From contig DKEW01000058.1 in the NCBI GenBank assembly GCA_002452265.1, positions 1 through 48,560 of the forward strand: 48,560 nt of DNA, in the 5' to 3' direction. The notes beneath the pieces are model-generated. The model was not told where the DNA came from. It worked only from the letters and a program-made list of their open reading frames with translations, and did not search any database. Position numbers and translations under genes: made by a program. Below are positions 41,299 to 48,560 of the stretch, one piece after another. Positions within the stretch are counted from its first letter, which is position 1. The number at the start of each line of letters is the position of its first letter. The DNA is from Pelobacter sp. UBA6812. GTDB lineage: Bacteria; Desulfobacterota; Desulfuromonadia; Desulfuromonadales; Syntrophotaleaceae.

Positions 41299-43173
41299 AT
41301 GTTGCCTCTTTTTCCAAGACTATTTCCTGATGAACTTTTCTACAGTGCGTGTGCACGCTATCATAAGATTATAAAAAATGAGTCCATACGCATGACTTTA
41401 TTTGATTTGTTTGGTCAAAATATAAAGGTCCTTGCTTGGGACTTCCCACATCGGTTAAGCGTCTTTTCTGAGCAGCTACCAAAGAAAGGCTGCCTGCCTG
41501 TCAATGATCTTGTTGAAAATAACACAATGGTGCCACTCTATCGACCGTTTCTAAAAGAGGAGACAATTAACGAGATTGTCGATGGAATGCTTAGTCAGGT
41601 TAGTTGCTGTTGGGTCAACAGAAGTAAAGTAGGGAATGTTAATAGAAAGACACCTAAACTTAAAAATTTGCGATGTTGTCCCGATTGTATGGTTGAAGAT
41701 AAAAAGAAATATCACGATTGTTTTTGGCATCGAACGCATCAAGTTCATGGCGTTTTAGTTTGCCACAAGCATGGGAAAGTTTTGTGGAATACAAACGCTT
41801 TTCTTGATTTTAGACCAGGTTTCAAAGTGTTATTTCCACTTTCAGATGCTCTGTTAGGTGGTCCTGTGACTGATGTCGAAATGACTAAAGATGAAATCCA
41901 TAATCTTCGATGGATAGCAAATGCAGTACATTATTTGTTAAATAATAATGTTTGTAATTGTAACAACCTTAAGCTTTGGGAAATATATAGGAATATATTA
42001 TTGGAAAATATGTGGTGTAAAAAAAACGTAGTAAACTATTTGTTAGTAAAAGAGCATATAGTCCAAAAATATGGCATAAAGTTGATGCAAATACTTTTTC
42101 CATATAATGTAAACGAAGTAAGAAAAACTTGGATATATAAACTATTAAATGGCCAGCGATTGTATAAAAGTCCATTATGTCATCTTATGTTTATTCATGC
42201 CTTTAATGTTGACTTGGAAGATTTCTTTTCTGGATTAGTTGAAGCTTCACTTGTTGAAAAATACAATCACGCACCTTTTGGAAGCGGACCATGGCCATGC
42301 TTAAATGCAGTGTGTGCTCATTATAGGGAAGATGTTGTCACCGATTTTAAAGTCTATAAAAGCAAACGAAGTGGCGAAATTGTTGGACGGTTTACCTGTA
42401 ACTGTGGGTTCAGTTATAGTAGGGTCGGGCCTGATAAAAAGAAAAATGACAGGTTTAAGAAAGACCGCATTTTATCATTTACAAAAGAATTGGATGATGA
42501 AATATATCGACTTATAAATGAAGAAGGCCTTTCTTTAACTTATGTTTCAAGGCGTCTTGACATCCCGATAACTTCGGTTCAGAGAAGGTTTATGGGAAAA
42601 AAACTAAATAAAGATAGTCATAGGCCATGTGAAGTTGCAAATGAAATGATAAGACTAAAAAGAAATGATTGGCTTAAGGTTATGCGCGAAAACCCATCCC
42701 TTAGTCGTACCTATTTAAGAGGAAATTTCCGAGGCCAGTTCAATTGGTTGGAGCGCTATGACAGGGATTGGTTATTTGATAATTTGCCCCCAAGGGTAAA
42801 GCCTGGACCCGATTTTGATTGGGACAAGTTAGATGAGGAAATAGCCCCAAAAATAAATGGAATTGCTAAACAAATTAAAAAGATGAGGAACCCTTTTGTA
42901 AGGGTTACTCCCACAGCCATTTTTCATATTTTAGGAAGAAGGAAATATTTGAAAAGTCCTAAGTTCCTTGTGAAAGTACCAAGGGTTAAAACAGAGTTAA
43001 TCAAGGTTGTGGAAAGTACAGAAGAATTCCAGATTCGGAGATTAAAAATAGTCGCGGGCCAATTGAATAGACTGGGTAAGTTTTGTAAAAGTGACCTTAT
43101 TACAAGAGCTGGAATTGTTTTAAAAAAATCTACAACGCGCGTCAATGGCGAAATCGATCGATTGATCAATTAA
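41299..43173 (+). CDS. tniQ: TniQ/TnsD-type target selector, copy 2
   Basis: The 624-residue protein parallels copy 1: LFPDELFYSACARYHKI at the start, LRCCPDCMVEDKK...FWHRTHQVHGVLVCHKH zinc block, and APFGSGPWPCLNAVCAHYRE matching GPFGDGPWPCLNTASDHYRE of copy 1. It is clearly more AT-rich than copy 1 and extends further at the C-terminus. The two copies probably bind different attachment sites, as dual selectors do in other Tn7-like elements. Ribosome site GAGGTGG precedes the ATG. No Cas gene is nearby, so CRISPR guidance is unlikely here. Confidence 0.9.
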   Translation: MLPLFPRLFPDELFYSACARYHKIIKNESIRMTLFDLFGQNIKVLAWDFPHRLSVFSEQLPKKGCLPVNDLVENNTMVPLYRPFLKEETINEIVDGMLSQVSCCWVNRSKVGNVNRKTPKLKNLRCCPDCMVEDKKKYHDCFWHRTHQVHGVLVCHKHGKVLWNTNAFLDFRPGFKVLFPLSDALLGGPVTDVEMTKDEIHNLRWIANAVHYLLNNNVCNCNNLKLWEIYRNILLENMWCKKNVVNYLLVKEHIVQKYGIKLMQILFPYNVNEVRKTWIYKLLNGQRLYKSPLCHLMFIHAFNVDLEDFFSGLVEASLVEKYNHAPFGSGPWPCLNAVCAHYREDVVTDFKVYKSKRSGEIVGRFTCNCGFSYSRVGPDKKKNDRFKKDRILSFTKELDDEIYRLINEEGLSLTYVSRRLDIPITSVQRRFMGKKLNKDSHRPCEVANEMIRLKRNDWLKVMRENPSLSRTYLRGNFRGQFNWLERYDRDWLFDNLPPRVKPGPDFDWDKLDEEIAPKINGIAKQIKKMRNPFVRVTPTAIFHILGRRKYLKSPKFLVKVPRVKTELIKVVESTEEFQIRRLKIVAGQLNRLGKFCKSDLITRAGIVLKKSTTRVNGEIDRLIN

Positions 43174-43496
43174 AAATCAAATCAACTTGTGTGGTAATTA
43201 ATTATATAACTTTTCTCTATATATTTGTGAAGATAAGGTATTTACCTGATACATTCACCTGTGGAAGGTGTTGATTCATGCTATTTCAAATGTCACGGGT
43301 TTCAAAATACAAAAACTCCATCCGGTTCGGCAGACGGGGATTCTTGCAATGCACCGTGCAGGGTTATCGGGACACTGAGCTACATTCCGATAATTTTTTG
43401 TTCTGATCAAACGGGGCAACTTTTTGGTCTCGTGACCTTTTGACCGGTTATCTCATCAGGCAAAAATTAGTTCGTAGAACTGGGATTGTTTTCTGA
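43174..43496. other. Gap after the transposition genes
   Basis: About 320 bases without a gene. TTCTGATCAA occurs at 43401 and a near copy (TTTCTGATCAA) at 43490. No clear terminator was seen. The transition from AT-rich transposon genes to more balanced cargo lies here. Confidence 0.45.
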
Positions 43497-43931
43497 TCAA
43501 TTCCACTTGGGCTTCTTCCCGCCGTCATAACTCTTGGCCAAGCCCGCAGCTATTAGCTCCTGGCCCAGATTGCTGTCATCCACATAAACGTCAGCCACAA
43601 TTCGGAAATATTTCCCCCGCTGCATATTCCGCAGGACAATCCGTCTCCCCTCTCTCAGGCGCTGAACAGTGAATTGCTTCGCCTTTCGTGCAAGGGCTTT
43701 TATTGCCGGCCGGTTATCTCTCATTTCTGGAGTGTCGATGCCGTTGATTCGGATGCTGATCCGCTCGCCAGCAATCGGAGGGTACCCCGCCAAGTTGCAC
43801 CGAAACGTGTCCCCATCATAAATGCTGGTGACCTCGGTCACCACTGCATCACCGTAAATTTTAGGCCCGGCCAAAACAGTGGACGCCGAAAGAAGAATGA
43901 AAAAAATAGGCAGCAAGCATCTGGGCTTCAT
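43497..43931 (-). CDS. Secreted thermonuclease (SNase family)
   Basis: The 144-residue protein starts with a signal peptide (MKPRCLLPIFFILLSASTVL followed by A), then has the OB-fold nuclease core: VTSIYDGDTFRC, SIRINGIDTPEMR with Arg, Asp and Glu of the active site, and FRIVADVYVDDSNLGQELIA near the end with the second Arg. Such nucleases cut DNA and RNA with Ca2+ in the periplasm or outside the cell. Its position on the opposite strand to the transposition genes suggests cargo. Ribosome site AAGGAGGTCC precedes the ATG. Confidence 0.88.
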   Translation of the reverse strand: MKPRCLLPIFFILLSASTVLAGPKIYGDAVVTEVTSIYDGDTFRCNLAGYPPIAGERISIRINGIDTPEMRDNRPAIKALARKAKQFTVQRLREGRRIVLRNMQRGKYFRIVADVYVDDSNLGQELIAAGLAKSYDGGKKPKWN

Positions 43932-44006
43932 ATGCTGGACCTCCTTGCAAGAATGTAAAAAAAAGTATATTAAGTAGAATTAAACAACTCACTTAGCGAG
44001 GCTGCA

Positions 44007-44717
44007 GTGGGCATAAAATCAATAGTTGAGCAAAACGAAACGACCTCTGGAAAGATCTTTGACCTGTCGATTCAGGCTTTAATCATCATTTCTCTCATTT
44101 CGTTTTCTGTCGAAACCCTCCCATGGCTATCAGAAGCCTCCCAATCCATCCTTCGCGTCATTGAGGTTGGGACGGTAATAATTTTCTCGGCCGAATACAT
44201 TTTGCGGATATTGATATCGGAAAAACCTTTAAGCTTTGTTTTTAGCTTTTTTGGAGTGGTTGATCTTGCAGCTATACTGCCTTTCTATATTGCCACTGGT
44301 GTCGACTTGCGGGCGATTCGAGCCGTCCGGCTTTTACGCCTAATCAGGGCTTTGAAGCTGGTTCGCTACAGCAAGGCCGTTGGGAGATTCCACAGAGCTC
44401 TAGTGATCGCCAAGGAAGAATTGATTTTGTTTTTTGGCCTCACCATAATGATTCTATATTTTGCTGCTGTGGGAATCTATTTTTTTGAACACGAAGCTCA
44501 GCCGGACGCATTTTCATCGGTCTTCCATAGCCTGTGGTGGGCGATAGCGACCTTGACAACAGTTGGCTACGGTGACGTTTATCCAGTCACGCCAGGCGGA
44601 AAGATTTTTACATTTTTTATTTTGATGGCTGGGCTTGGAGTGGTGGCCGTGCCAACGGGATTGCTGGCCTCCGCCCTCTCGAAGGCGCGAACAGAAGAGG
44701 ATTCTTCTCAACAGTAG
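44007..44717 (+). CDS. Voltage-gated potassium channel (KvAP-like)
   Basis: The 236-residue protein has six membrane segments. The S4 segment carries repeated Arg every third residue (RAIRAVRLLRLIRALKLVR), and the selectivity filter TTVGYGD lies between S5 and S6 (near residue 190). S6 ends in VVAVPTGLLASAL. It would form a tetrameric K+ channel gated by membrane voltage. The start is a GTG at 44007 with AGCGAGG upstream. No cytoplasmic ligand domain follows. It sits among probable cargo genes and could be a defence-type effector, but ordinary ion homeostasis is as likely. Confidence 0.88.
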   Translation: MGIKSIVEQNETTSGKIFDLSIQALIIISLISFSVETLPWLSEASQSILRVIEVGTVIIFSAEYILRILISEKPLSFVFSFFGVVDLAAILPFYIATGVDLRAIRAVRLLRLIRALKLVRYSKAVGRFHRALVIAKEELILFFGLTIMILYFAAVGIYFFEHEAQPDAFSSVFHSLWWAIATLTTVGYGDVYPVTPGGKIFTFFILMAGLGVVAVPTGLLASALSKARTEEDSSQQ

Positions 44718-44891
44718 CACCATGAGCTTTGGCCGTGCATCCCGTTCCAAATGCGCGATCGAGGCGGTAGCTCCCTACCGAAAGAAAGAGGAACTTATTG
44801 GGGAAAGGGACCTGCTGGGGATGATTTAAGATTTCGGGATATAGCACTAGCTGTCCACTTAGTTGCTTTCGAGCTTAAACTTGGAGGGTAT

Positions 44892-45785
44892 ATGCACTCA
44901 GACCATCGTGAATATTGGAAGTTTACTTCCCGATCAAGGTTGGAGAAGTCGGTGAACTCGCTTCTCGGCATTATCGAAGGAATCACAATGGACAGTGTGA
45001 TCAATTCTTCAGAGATTGCCTTCCTGAATATTTGGATTGACGAGCACGCTGACGTCAGAGACTGTCATCCATACAACGAACTGATCCCTGTTGTGCAAGA
45101 TGCCCTGGCTGATGGCGTACTTACTCAGGACGAATATGACGATATTATCTGGTTGTGTGAACGCCTACGTTCCACCGATTACTACGATAAGGTAACAGCG
45201 GACCTTCAGAGGCTTCACGCAGTTCTTGGTGGTATTATCGCAGACGGAAAAATCACTGAAACTGAGCTTCGTGGTTTGTCCTCCTGGCTGCAGGAACACG
45301 AGCATCTAAAAACCTGTTGGCCCTATGACGAGATCGATAGTCTCATTACAGAGGTGATGAGGGACCATAAGATTAGCGAGCAAGAACATGAGATGCTTAA
45401 GAGCTTTTTCTCTGAGTTTGTTGATCTCATGGATGACAGAACAATCACAAACCCGGCCGTTTTAGAAGATACGAATGTCGTTGGTCTCTGCGCAGTATGC
45501 CCCGAAATCAAATTCCAAGGCTCCAAATTTTGTTTCACTGGGGCATCTTCTAGGTACACAAGGGCATCTTTGGCTGCAACTGTAGAGGATCTAGGCGGAA
45601 AGGTGACGTCATCGGTTACAAAGAGCATCAATTATCTGGTTATTGGTGCAGACGGGAACCCTTGTTGGGCCTATGCTTGCTATGGACGAAAGGTTGAAAA
45701 AGCGGTTGCGTTGCGAAAGTCAGGTGTGCGGGTGTTGATTGTCCATGAAAATGACTTCCACGATGCTGTTGCTGACGAGGGTTAG
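44892..45785 (+). CDS. TerB-like and BRCT domain protein
   Basis: The 297-residue protein has two acidic helical repeats in its first 190 residues (LLGIIEGITMDSVINSSEIA and VLGGIIADGKITETELRGLS) resembling TerB-type domains. A BRCT domain follows at about 215-297 (SKFCFTGASSRYTRASLAAT, KVTSSVTKSINYLVIGADG, GRKVEKAVALRKSGVRVLIV), similar to the C-terminal BRCT of DNA ligase LigA. BRCT domains bind DNA ends or phosphopeptides. The start at 44892 is preferred because GGAGGGTAT precedes it, although the frame opens at 44751. Function is unknown. Such proteins occur in mobile or defence islands. Confidence 0.75.
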   Translation: MHSDHREYWKFTSRSRLEKSVNSLLGIIEGITMDSVINSSEIAFLNIWIDEHADVRDCHPYNELIPVVQDALADGVLTQDEYDDIIWLCERLRSTDYYDKVTADLQRLHAVLGGIIADGKITETELRGLSSWLQEHEHLKTCWPYDEIDSLITEVMRDHKISEQEHEMLKSFFSEFVDLMDDRTITNPAVLEDTNVVGLCAVCPEIKFQGSKFCFTGASSRYTRASLAATVEDLGGKVTSSVTKSINYLVIGADGNPCWAYACYGRKVEKAVALRKSGVRVLIVHENDFHDAVADEG

Positions 45786-46179
45786 GTAGAGGGAGCGCTG
45801 CGCTTACTTTTCCCACGGTTACTACTGAATAGGAGTCGCAATAATCTGATTTTCAACCCCATCTGATCCCTCAAAACAATGTGGGATAATATTTTGGACA
45901 CTTTTTCCCTCGTCGGGGTGAAAATGCCAGGAGTGTCTAGAAAACTCCGGGCGATTCATATCTTTGATAACAAGGAAGCTGCTCCCAAAACAGGTGCACT
46001 ATCAGCGCTGTGCTATGTTCGAGTAGTTTTCAACTATGACGAGTTCTAACACATTTAACAACCATGGCCCTCGACAGGGGACACCTTACATAAATTCTTC
46101 CAATAATTACGCATGGTGTCCCCCCGAAATTCCTTAGAAACCTTAATTTTCCTCTGCCTAACCCCGTATGATATCTCCA
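45786..46179. other. Gap between cargo-like genes and the minus-strand cluster
   Basis: About 390 bases without a gene. It contains TGTGGGATAATATTTTGG near 45882, which starts like a Tn7 end but lacks a visible partner, and the GGGGACACC palindrome at 46077-46123. If a transposon end lies in the window, this is a plausible place. Confidence 0.45.
46077..46123. repeat. GGGGACACC inverted repeat
   Basis: GGGGACACC (46077-46085) pairs with GGTGTCCCC (46115-46123) across 29 AT-rich bases. GTGTCCCC also occurs alone near 9157. Such palindromes resemble repetitive extragenic elements, but a second full copy is not seen in this window. Confidence 0.7.
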
Positions 46180-46485
46180 CTACGATTCGACGATTCCGAT
46201 TACTACCTTGACGCCACCGGTCGCAAATTTTGGAAGATCGGCAATTGTTGCTTGCCCTTCGGCAGATCCACGTGCCTGCTCCATTTGAGCCTGAGATGTA
46301 AAATAGAGCTCGGCCATGCGATAGAAGTCTGGTCTTCTTCCGTCCGCCCCAGCTACAAATTTGGTAAGCTCGATGCGAGCCACCTCTTTAATTTTGGATA
46401 CAAGTGGCAAGTGGTTGTTTTCGTAATACTTTTCGAACGCATCAAAACTCGTCGGATGGCCATATAGTACGGTGATTTTCATCAT
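46180..46485 (-). CDS. EthD-family protein
   Basis: The 101-residue product starts MMKITVLYGHPTSFDAFEKY and contains YYENNHLPLVSKI, a signature of the EthD dimeric alpha-beta-barrel family. The tail (ATIADLPKFATGGVKVVIGI) closes the barrel. Members include decarbonylating or chaperone-like small proteins next to oxidoreductases, and the exact reaction is unknown. Two adjacent ATGs (46485 and 46482) share a GGAGG eight bases upstream. The in-frame ATG at 46500 lacks one. It lies downstream of an Old Yellow Enzyme gene on the same strand. Confidence 0.8.
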   Translation of the reverse strand: MMKITVLYGHPTSFDAFEKYYENNHLPLVSKIKEVARIELTKFVAGADGRRPDFYRMAELYFTSQAQMEQARGSAEGQATIADLPKFATGGVKVVIGIVES

Positions 46486-46794
46486 GCGGGCTTCCTCCAT
46501 ATGTATAATTGCTCAGCAACAGCCGGATTAGACCACCACCAGCCATTAGGGGCGAACAATCGTTCTGCACCATCGTTGGTGGCTTAGCGCGGCGAAGGGG
46601 CAAACCGCCGCGCAATGTCCGCCAGGTTATACATCCTTTTTCGATCTTCTCAATTGTCTCGGGCAATCCTCCAGCGGAAACAATAATCCCGACCGGATAG
46701 GCTCTGCACAGAGGCCACAGCGTTCTCTCTTTTATTCGTTTATGAAAATTAGTCCAATGCTCTTCTCCATAAAACCGAGCCTATCAGTGCCATG
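46486..46794. other. Gap with a GC-rich hairpin
   Basis: About 310 bases without a supported gene. GCGCGGCG (46587-46594) pairs with CGCCGCGC (46606-46613) as a perfect 8-bp stem with no T-run. A small plus-strand frame crossing it has no recognisable product. Confidence 0.45.
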
Positions 46795-47889
46795 TTATTT
46801 TATGACGCATTTTACTCCTTCACCTTTTAGCCCCGGGCCAAAGCAACCGTCACAATATATGCAGGTTGCTGGCTTTGTGTCCTCGGATTTCCAGCGTTCA
46901 ATCAAATTTGGTTCTCGAATAAGAGGACGACAAATGGATATATAGTCAGCCACCCCGTCGTTTATCAGGTTTTCAGCTACTTCCAGGGAACGAATTCCAC
47001 CAACCAGCAAAAGAGGCACGCCAACTTTTTCTTTATAGCGAATAGCTGCCTCTTTGTAATACACCTCTTTATCTTGTGAATCTAATGCTCCAACCCTGCA
47101 ACTTGAGTATGCGCCCGATGCATATATTGTCCCGCCGCTCATTTCGATGGCGTTAACCCCGGCCTTTTCCAACATTGCGCAGACCTGGAGCATCTCATCG
47201 ACAACGAGTCCACCCTGTACGAAATCTTCGGAATTGATCTTCACGAGCAGCGGGAACTCTTCCCCGACCTCGTTTCTGACCGCACGCACCGCTTCCAGAA
47301 TAATTCGCGCTCGATTTTCTATGCTTCCACCGTAGTTGTCTGTTCGTTTGTTGAAAAACGGTGAAAGAAATTGGCTCATCAGATAGCCATGTGCCGCATG
47401 CAGTTGCACTCCGTCATAACCGGCTTTCTTCGCCCGTCCCGCCGCCTTGGCGAAAGACTCCACGACCTGCTTGATCTCGGCCAATGTTATTTCCCGACAT
47501 TCGGGAAAGTCTGCGGATTTGTTCGTGGAAGGCCCCAATACGTCGCTGCCGGTCAGGGCCGGAGGAGCGTAACAGCCGCTGTGGGCCAGTTGCAGGACGA
47601 CCTTGCTCCCCGTCCCATGAATCGCGGCCGCCATTTCCGCTAGCCCGGGGAGGAATTCGTCTCCGTAAATGGCCAATTGAGAGGGGGCTGCCTTTCCTTC
47701 AGGACTCACGAAAGCCATACCCGTGACGATCAGGCCCACGCCGCCACGGGCTCGCTCCACCAGAAACTCCCTGTTCTTTGCGGTGCAGAAGCCTTTATCA
47801 TCGGCGAGTCCGTCCCATGTTGCCGAGTAGACATACTTGTTTTCCAGAGTCAGTCCTTTGAGTTGCGTCTTTTCAAACGATTTCAGCAT
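46795..47889 (-). CDS. Old Yellow Enzyme family NADH:flavin oxidoreductase with C-terminal cysteine cluster
   Basis: The 364-residue protein is an FMN-binding TIM barrel of the OYE family: LKGLTLENKYVYSATWDG at the start, QLAHSGCYAP, GYDGVQLHAAHGYLMSQFLS with the conserved substrate-binding HAAHG, and NKRTDNYGGSIENRAR. The last residues, CIYCDGCFGPGLKGEGVKC, contain the four cysteines that bind a 4Fe-4S cluster in 2-enoate reductases and dienoyl-CoA reductases. The protein stops there, without the C-terminal FAD/NAD domains of those enzymes. It probably reduces activated C=C bonds with electrons from a partner protein. The start at 47889 is chosen over the in-frame GTG at 47895, because AAGGAG is correctly spaced for it. 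Confidence 0.88.
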   Translation of the reverse strand: MLKSFEKTQLKGLTLENKYVYSATWDGLADDKGFCTAKNREFLVERARGGVGLIVTGMAFVSPEGKAAPSQLAIYGDEFLPGLAEMAAAIHGTGSKVVLQLAHSGCYAPPALTGSDVLGPSTNKSADFPECREITLAEIKQVVESFAKAAGRAKKAGYDGVQLHAAHGYLMSQFLSPFFNKRTDNYGGSIENRARIILEAVRAVRNEVGEEFPLLVKINSEDFVQGGLVVDEMLQVCAMLEKAGVNAIEMSGGTIYASGAYSSCRVGALDSQDKEVYYKEAAIRYKEKVGVPLLLVGGIRSLEVAENLINDGVADYISICRPLIREPNLIERWKSEDTKPATCIYCDGCFGPGLKGEGVKCVIK

Positions 47890-47969
47890 GGTCACTTCTC
47901 CTTTTGTTGTTGATATTCAGATTGAGTTTCCTTTTGCACCAAAAATTTCAAACCGCACCAATGTCGTTC

Positions 47970-48560
47970 TCAGCCGAAAGTCCCTTGACCTGCCGGACAG
48001 ACGTTGTAGCAGCCGAAACAGAAGTACTGGTTGCCGATGAAACCGGCCTGATAGAGGTTCATATATTCCGGGCTCCGCAGCATGGCTTTCTGCGCTCCGG
48101 CGTCCGCTTCTCCGTAACGGGACCAGAAGTCGATGCTGGCCTGCATCCCGTACGGCTGGCTTTTGACGAGGCATTTCAGCAGGTCGGTCTTGCCCTCGGC
48201 ATCCAGCGCGCCGGCAGGGCAGCCGCTAACGCACAGGCCGCAGTCGGTGCAGGCATTTTCCTTTGCCGGGGGATCAGAGGCTAGTTCCAGCTTCGTGAGT
48301 ACGGCTGTGTAAATCACCCTGGTCCCGAAGCGGGGATGGATAACCAGGTTGTGGCGGCCGAAGGTGCCCAGTCCCGCAGCTACGGCCGCATGGCGCAGCG
48401 AGACCTCGCCCACGCCGATCTTCCCGGGGGTGTTGAAATCCATCGGATAGGAGACCGGGACGCTCATGGCAGGGCTGGCAAGCCTGCTTTCCATGTGCCG
48501 GGCCACACGGTAGTTGACGGAGCGCGAGAACTCCATCAGGTCGAGCCGGGCGCTCATCGC
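47970..48560 (-). CDS. QueG-like 4Fe-4S oxidoreductase, 5' end outside the window
   Basis: The visible 195 residues include SLRHAAVAAGLGTFGRHNLV, where QueG-type enzymes have RHAAVAAGLG, then a ferredoxin motif CTDCGLCVSGCPAGALD and a second cysteine set CFGCYNVCPAGQ near the end. This matches the iron-sulfur half of epoxyqueuosine-reductase-like and reductive-dehalogenase-like proteins. A Met lies at the very edge (48557), but the family is longer, so the gene very likely begins outside the window. It may pass electrons to the OYE reductase 80 bases downstream. This is inferred from adjacency. Confidence 0.75.
   Translation of the reverse strand, partial: AMSARLDLMEFSRSVNYRVARHMESRLASPAMSVPVSYPMDFNTPGKIGVGEVSLRHAAVAAGLGTFGRHNLVIHPRFGTRVIYTAVLTKLELASDPPAKENACTDCGLCVSGCPAGALDAEGKTDLLKCLVKSQPYGMQASIDFWSRYGEADAGAQKAMLRSPEYMNLYQAGFIGNQYFCFGCYNVCPAGQGTFG

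Noticed and set aside
34840..43173. CRISPR-guided transposon (CAST)
   Set aside because: No Cas gene or CRISPR array is visible near the operon, and both TniQ proteins are long TnsD-type forms.
45882..45900. Tn7 left end at TGTGGGATAATATTTTGG
   Set aside because: Only the first bases resemble Tn7. No repeated binding sites and no partner end were found, so it is not annotated as an end.
1..48560. tRNA or rRNA genes
   Set aside because: No cloverleaf with the conserved GGTTCRA arm or rRNA-like sequence was recognised. The GGTTCAAT at 17062 is the loop of a terminator.

Overview
The window looks like chromosomal DNA of an anaerobic, alcohol-oxidising bacterium of the Desulfuromonadales type (Pelobacter/Syntrophotalea-like). 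This is an inference from gene content: two iron-dependent alcohol dehydrogenases, two CoA-acylating aldehyde dehydrogenases, an [FeFe]-hydrogenase with a diaphorase-like partner, a porin and several small zinc-ribbon proteins. No 16S or other marker gene is present to settle it.

Region 1 (1-20.5 kb) is metabolic. After the edge of an IS30-type element come a short thiF, an acylating aldehyde dehydrogenase, a porin, two Fe-alcohol dehydrogenases, a second acylating aldehyde dehydrogenase, a DUF190/membrane-protein/DUF190/AhpD-like group, and a hydrogenase pair (NuoF-GltD hybrid plus HydA). A zone of small and decaying genes and a GntR/FCD regulator follow. The clearest structure in this half is an unlisted regulatory motif: an AT-flanked AGCCAAA box occurs before thiF, both aldehyde dehydrogenases, the porin, both alcohol dehydrogenases and the gntR gene. 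In three promoters (thiF, porin, second alcohol dehydrogenase) the box starts exactly 22 bp before a TTGAC(T/C) -35 element, and in a fourth it is 23 bp. In the gntR promoter it lies between -35 and -10. This suggests a local regulon in which the GntR protein activates alcohol-oxidation genes and represses itself. Most of these leaders also contain a strong hairpin. One is a full intrinsic terminator ahead of the first aldehyde dehydrogenase.

Region 2 (20.5-33 kb) is accessory DNA: an IS3-family element with a slippery A9 frameshift site, a 12-mer repeat cluster, a PPP-type phosphatase, an IS1595 element with a perfect 8-bp target duplication, and a complete type II CBASS anti-phage operon on the minus strand (CD-NTase, Cap2 E2-E1, Cap3 JAMM protease, Cap5 HNH-SAVED nuclease, plus an extra 95-residue protein). 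A decayed IS30-type transposase follows.

Region 3 (33-46 kb) is a Tn7-like transposition module: small genes including a probably inactive DDE domain, then tnsA, tnsB, tnsC and two different TniQ/TnsD proteins. No CRISPR array or Cas gene is visible. Downstream lie likely cargo genes: a secreted thermonuclease, a voltage-gated K+ channel and a TerB-like/BRCT protein. The transposon ends were not identified.

Region 4 (46-48.56 kb) returns to ordinary metabolism on the minus strand: an EthD-like protein, an Old Yellow Enzyme family reductase and a QueG-like 4Fe-4S protein that runs off the window.
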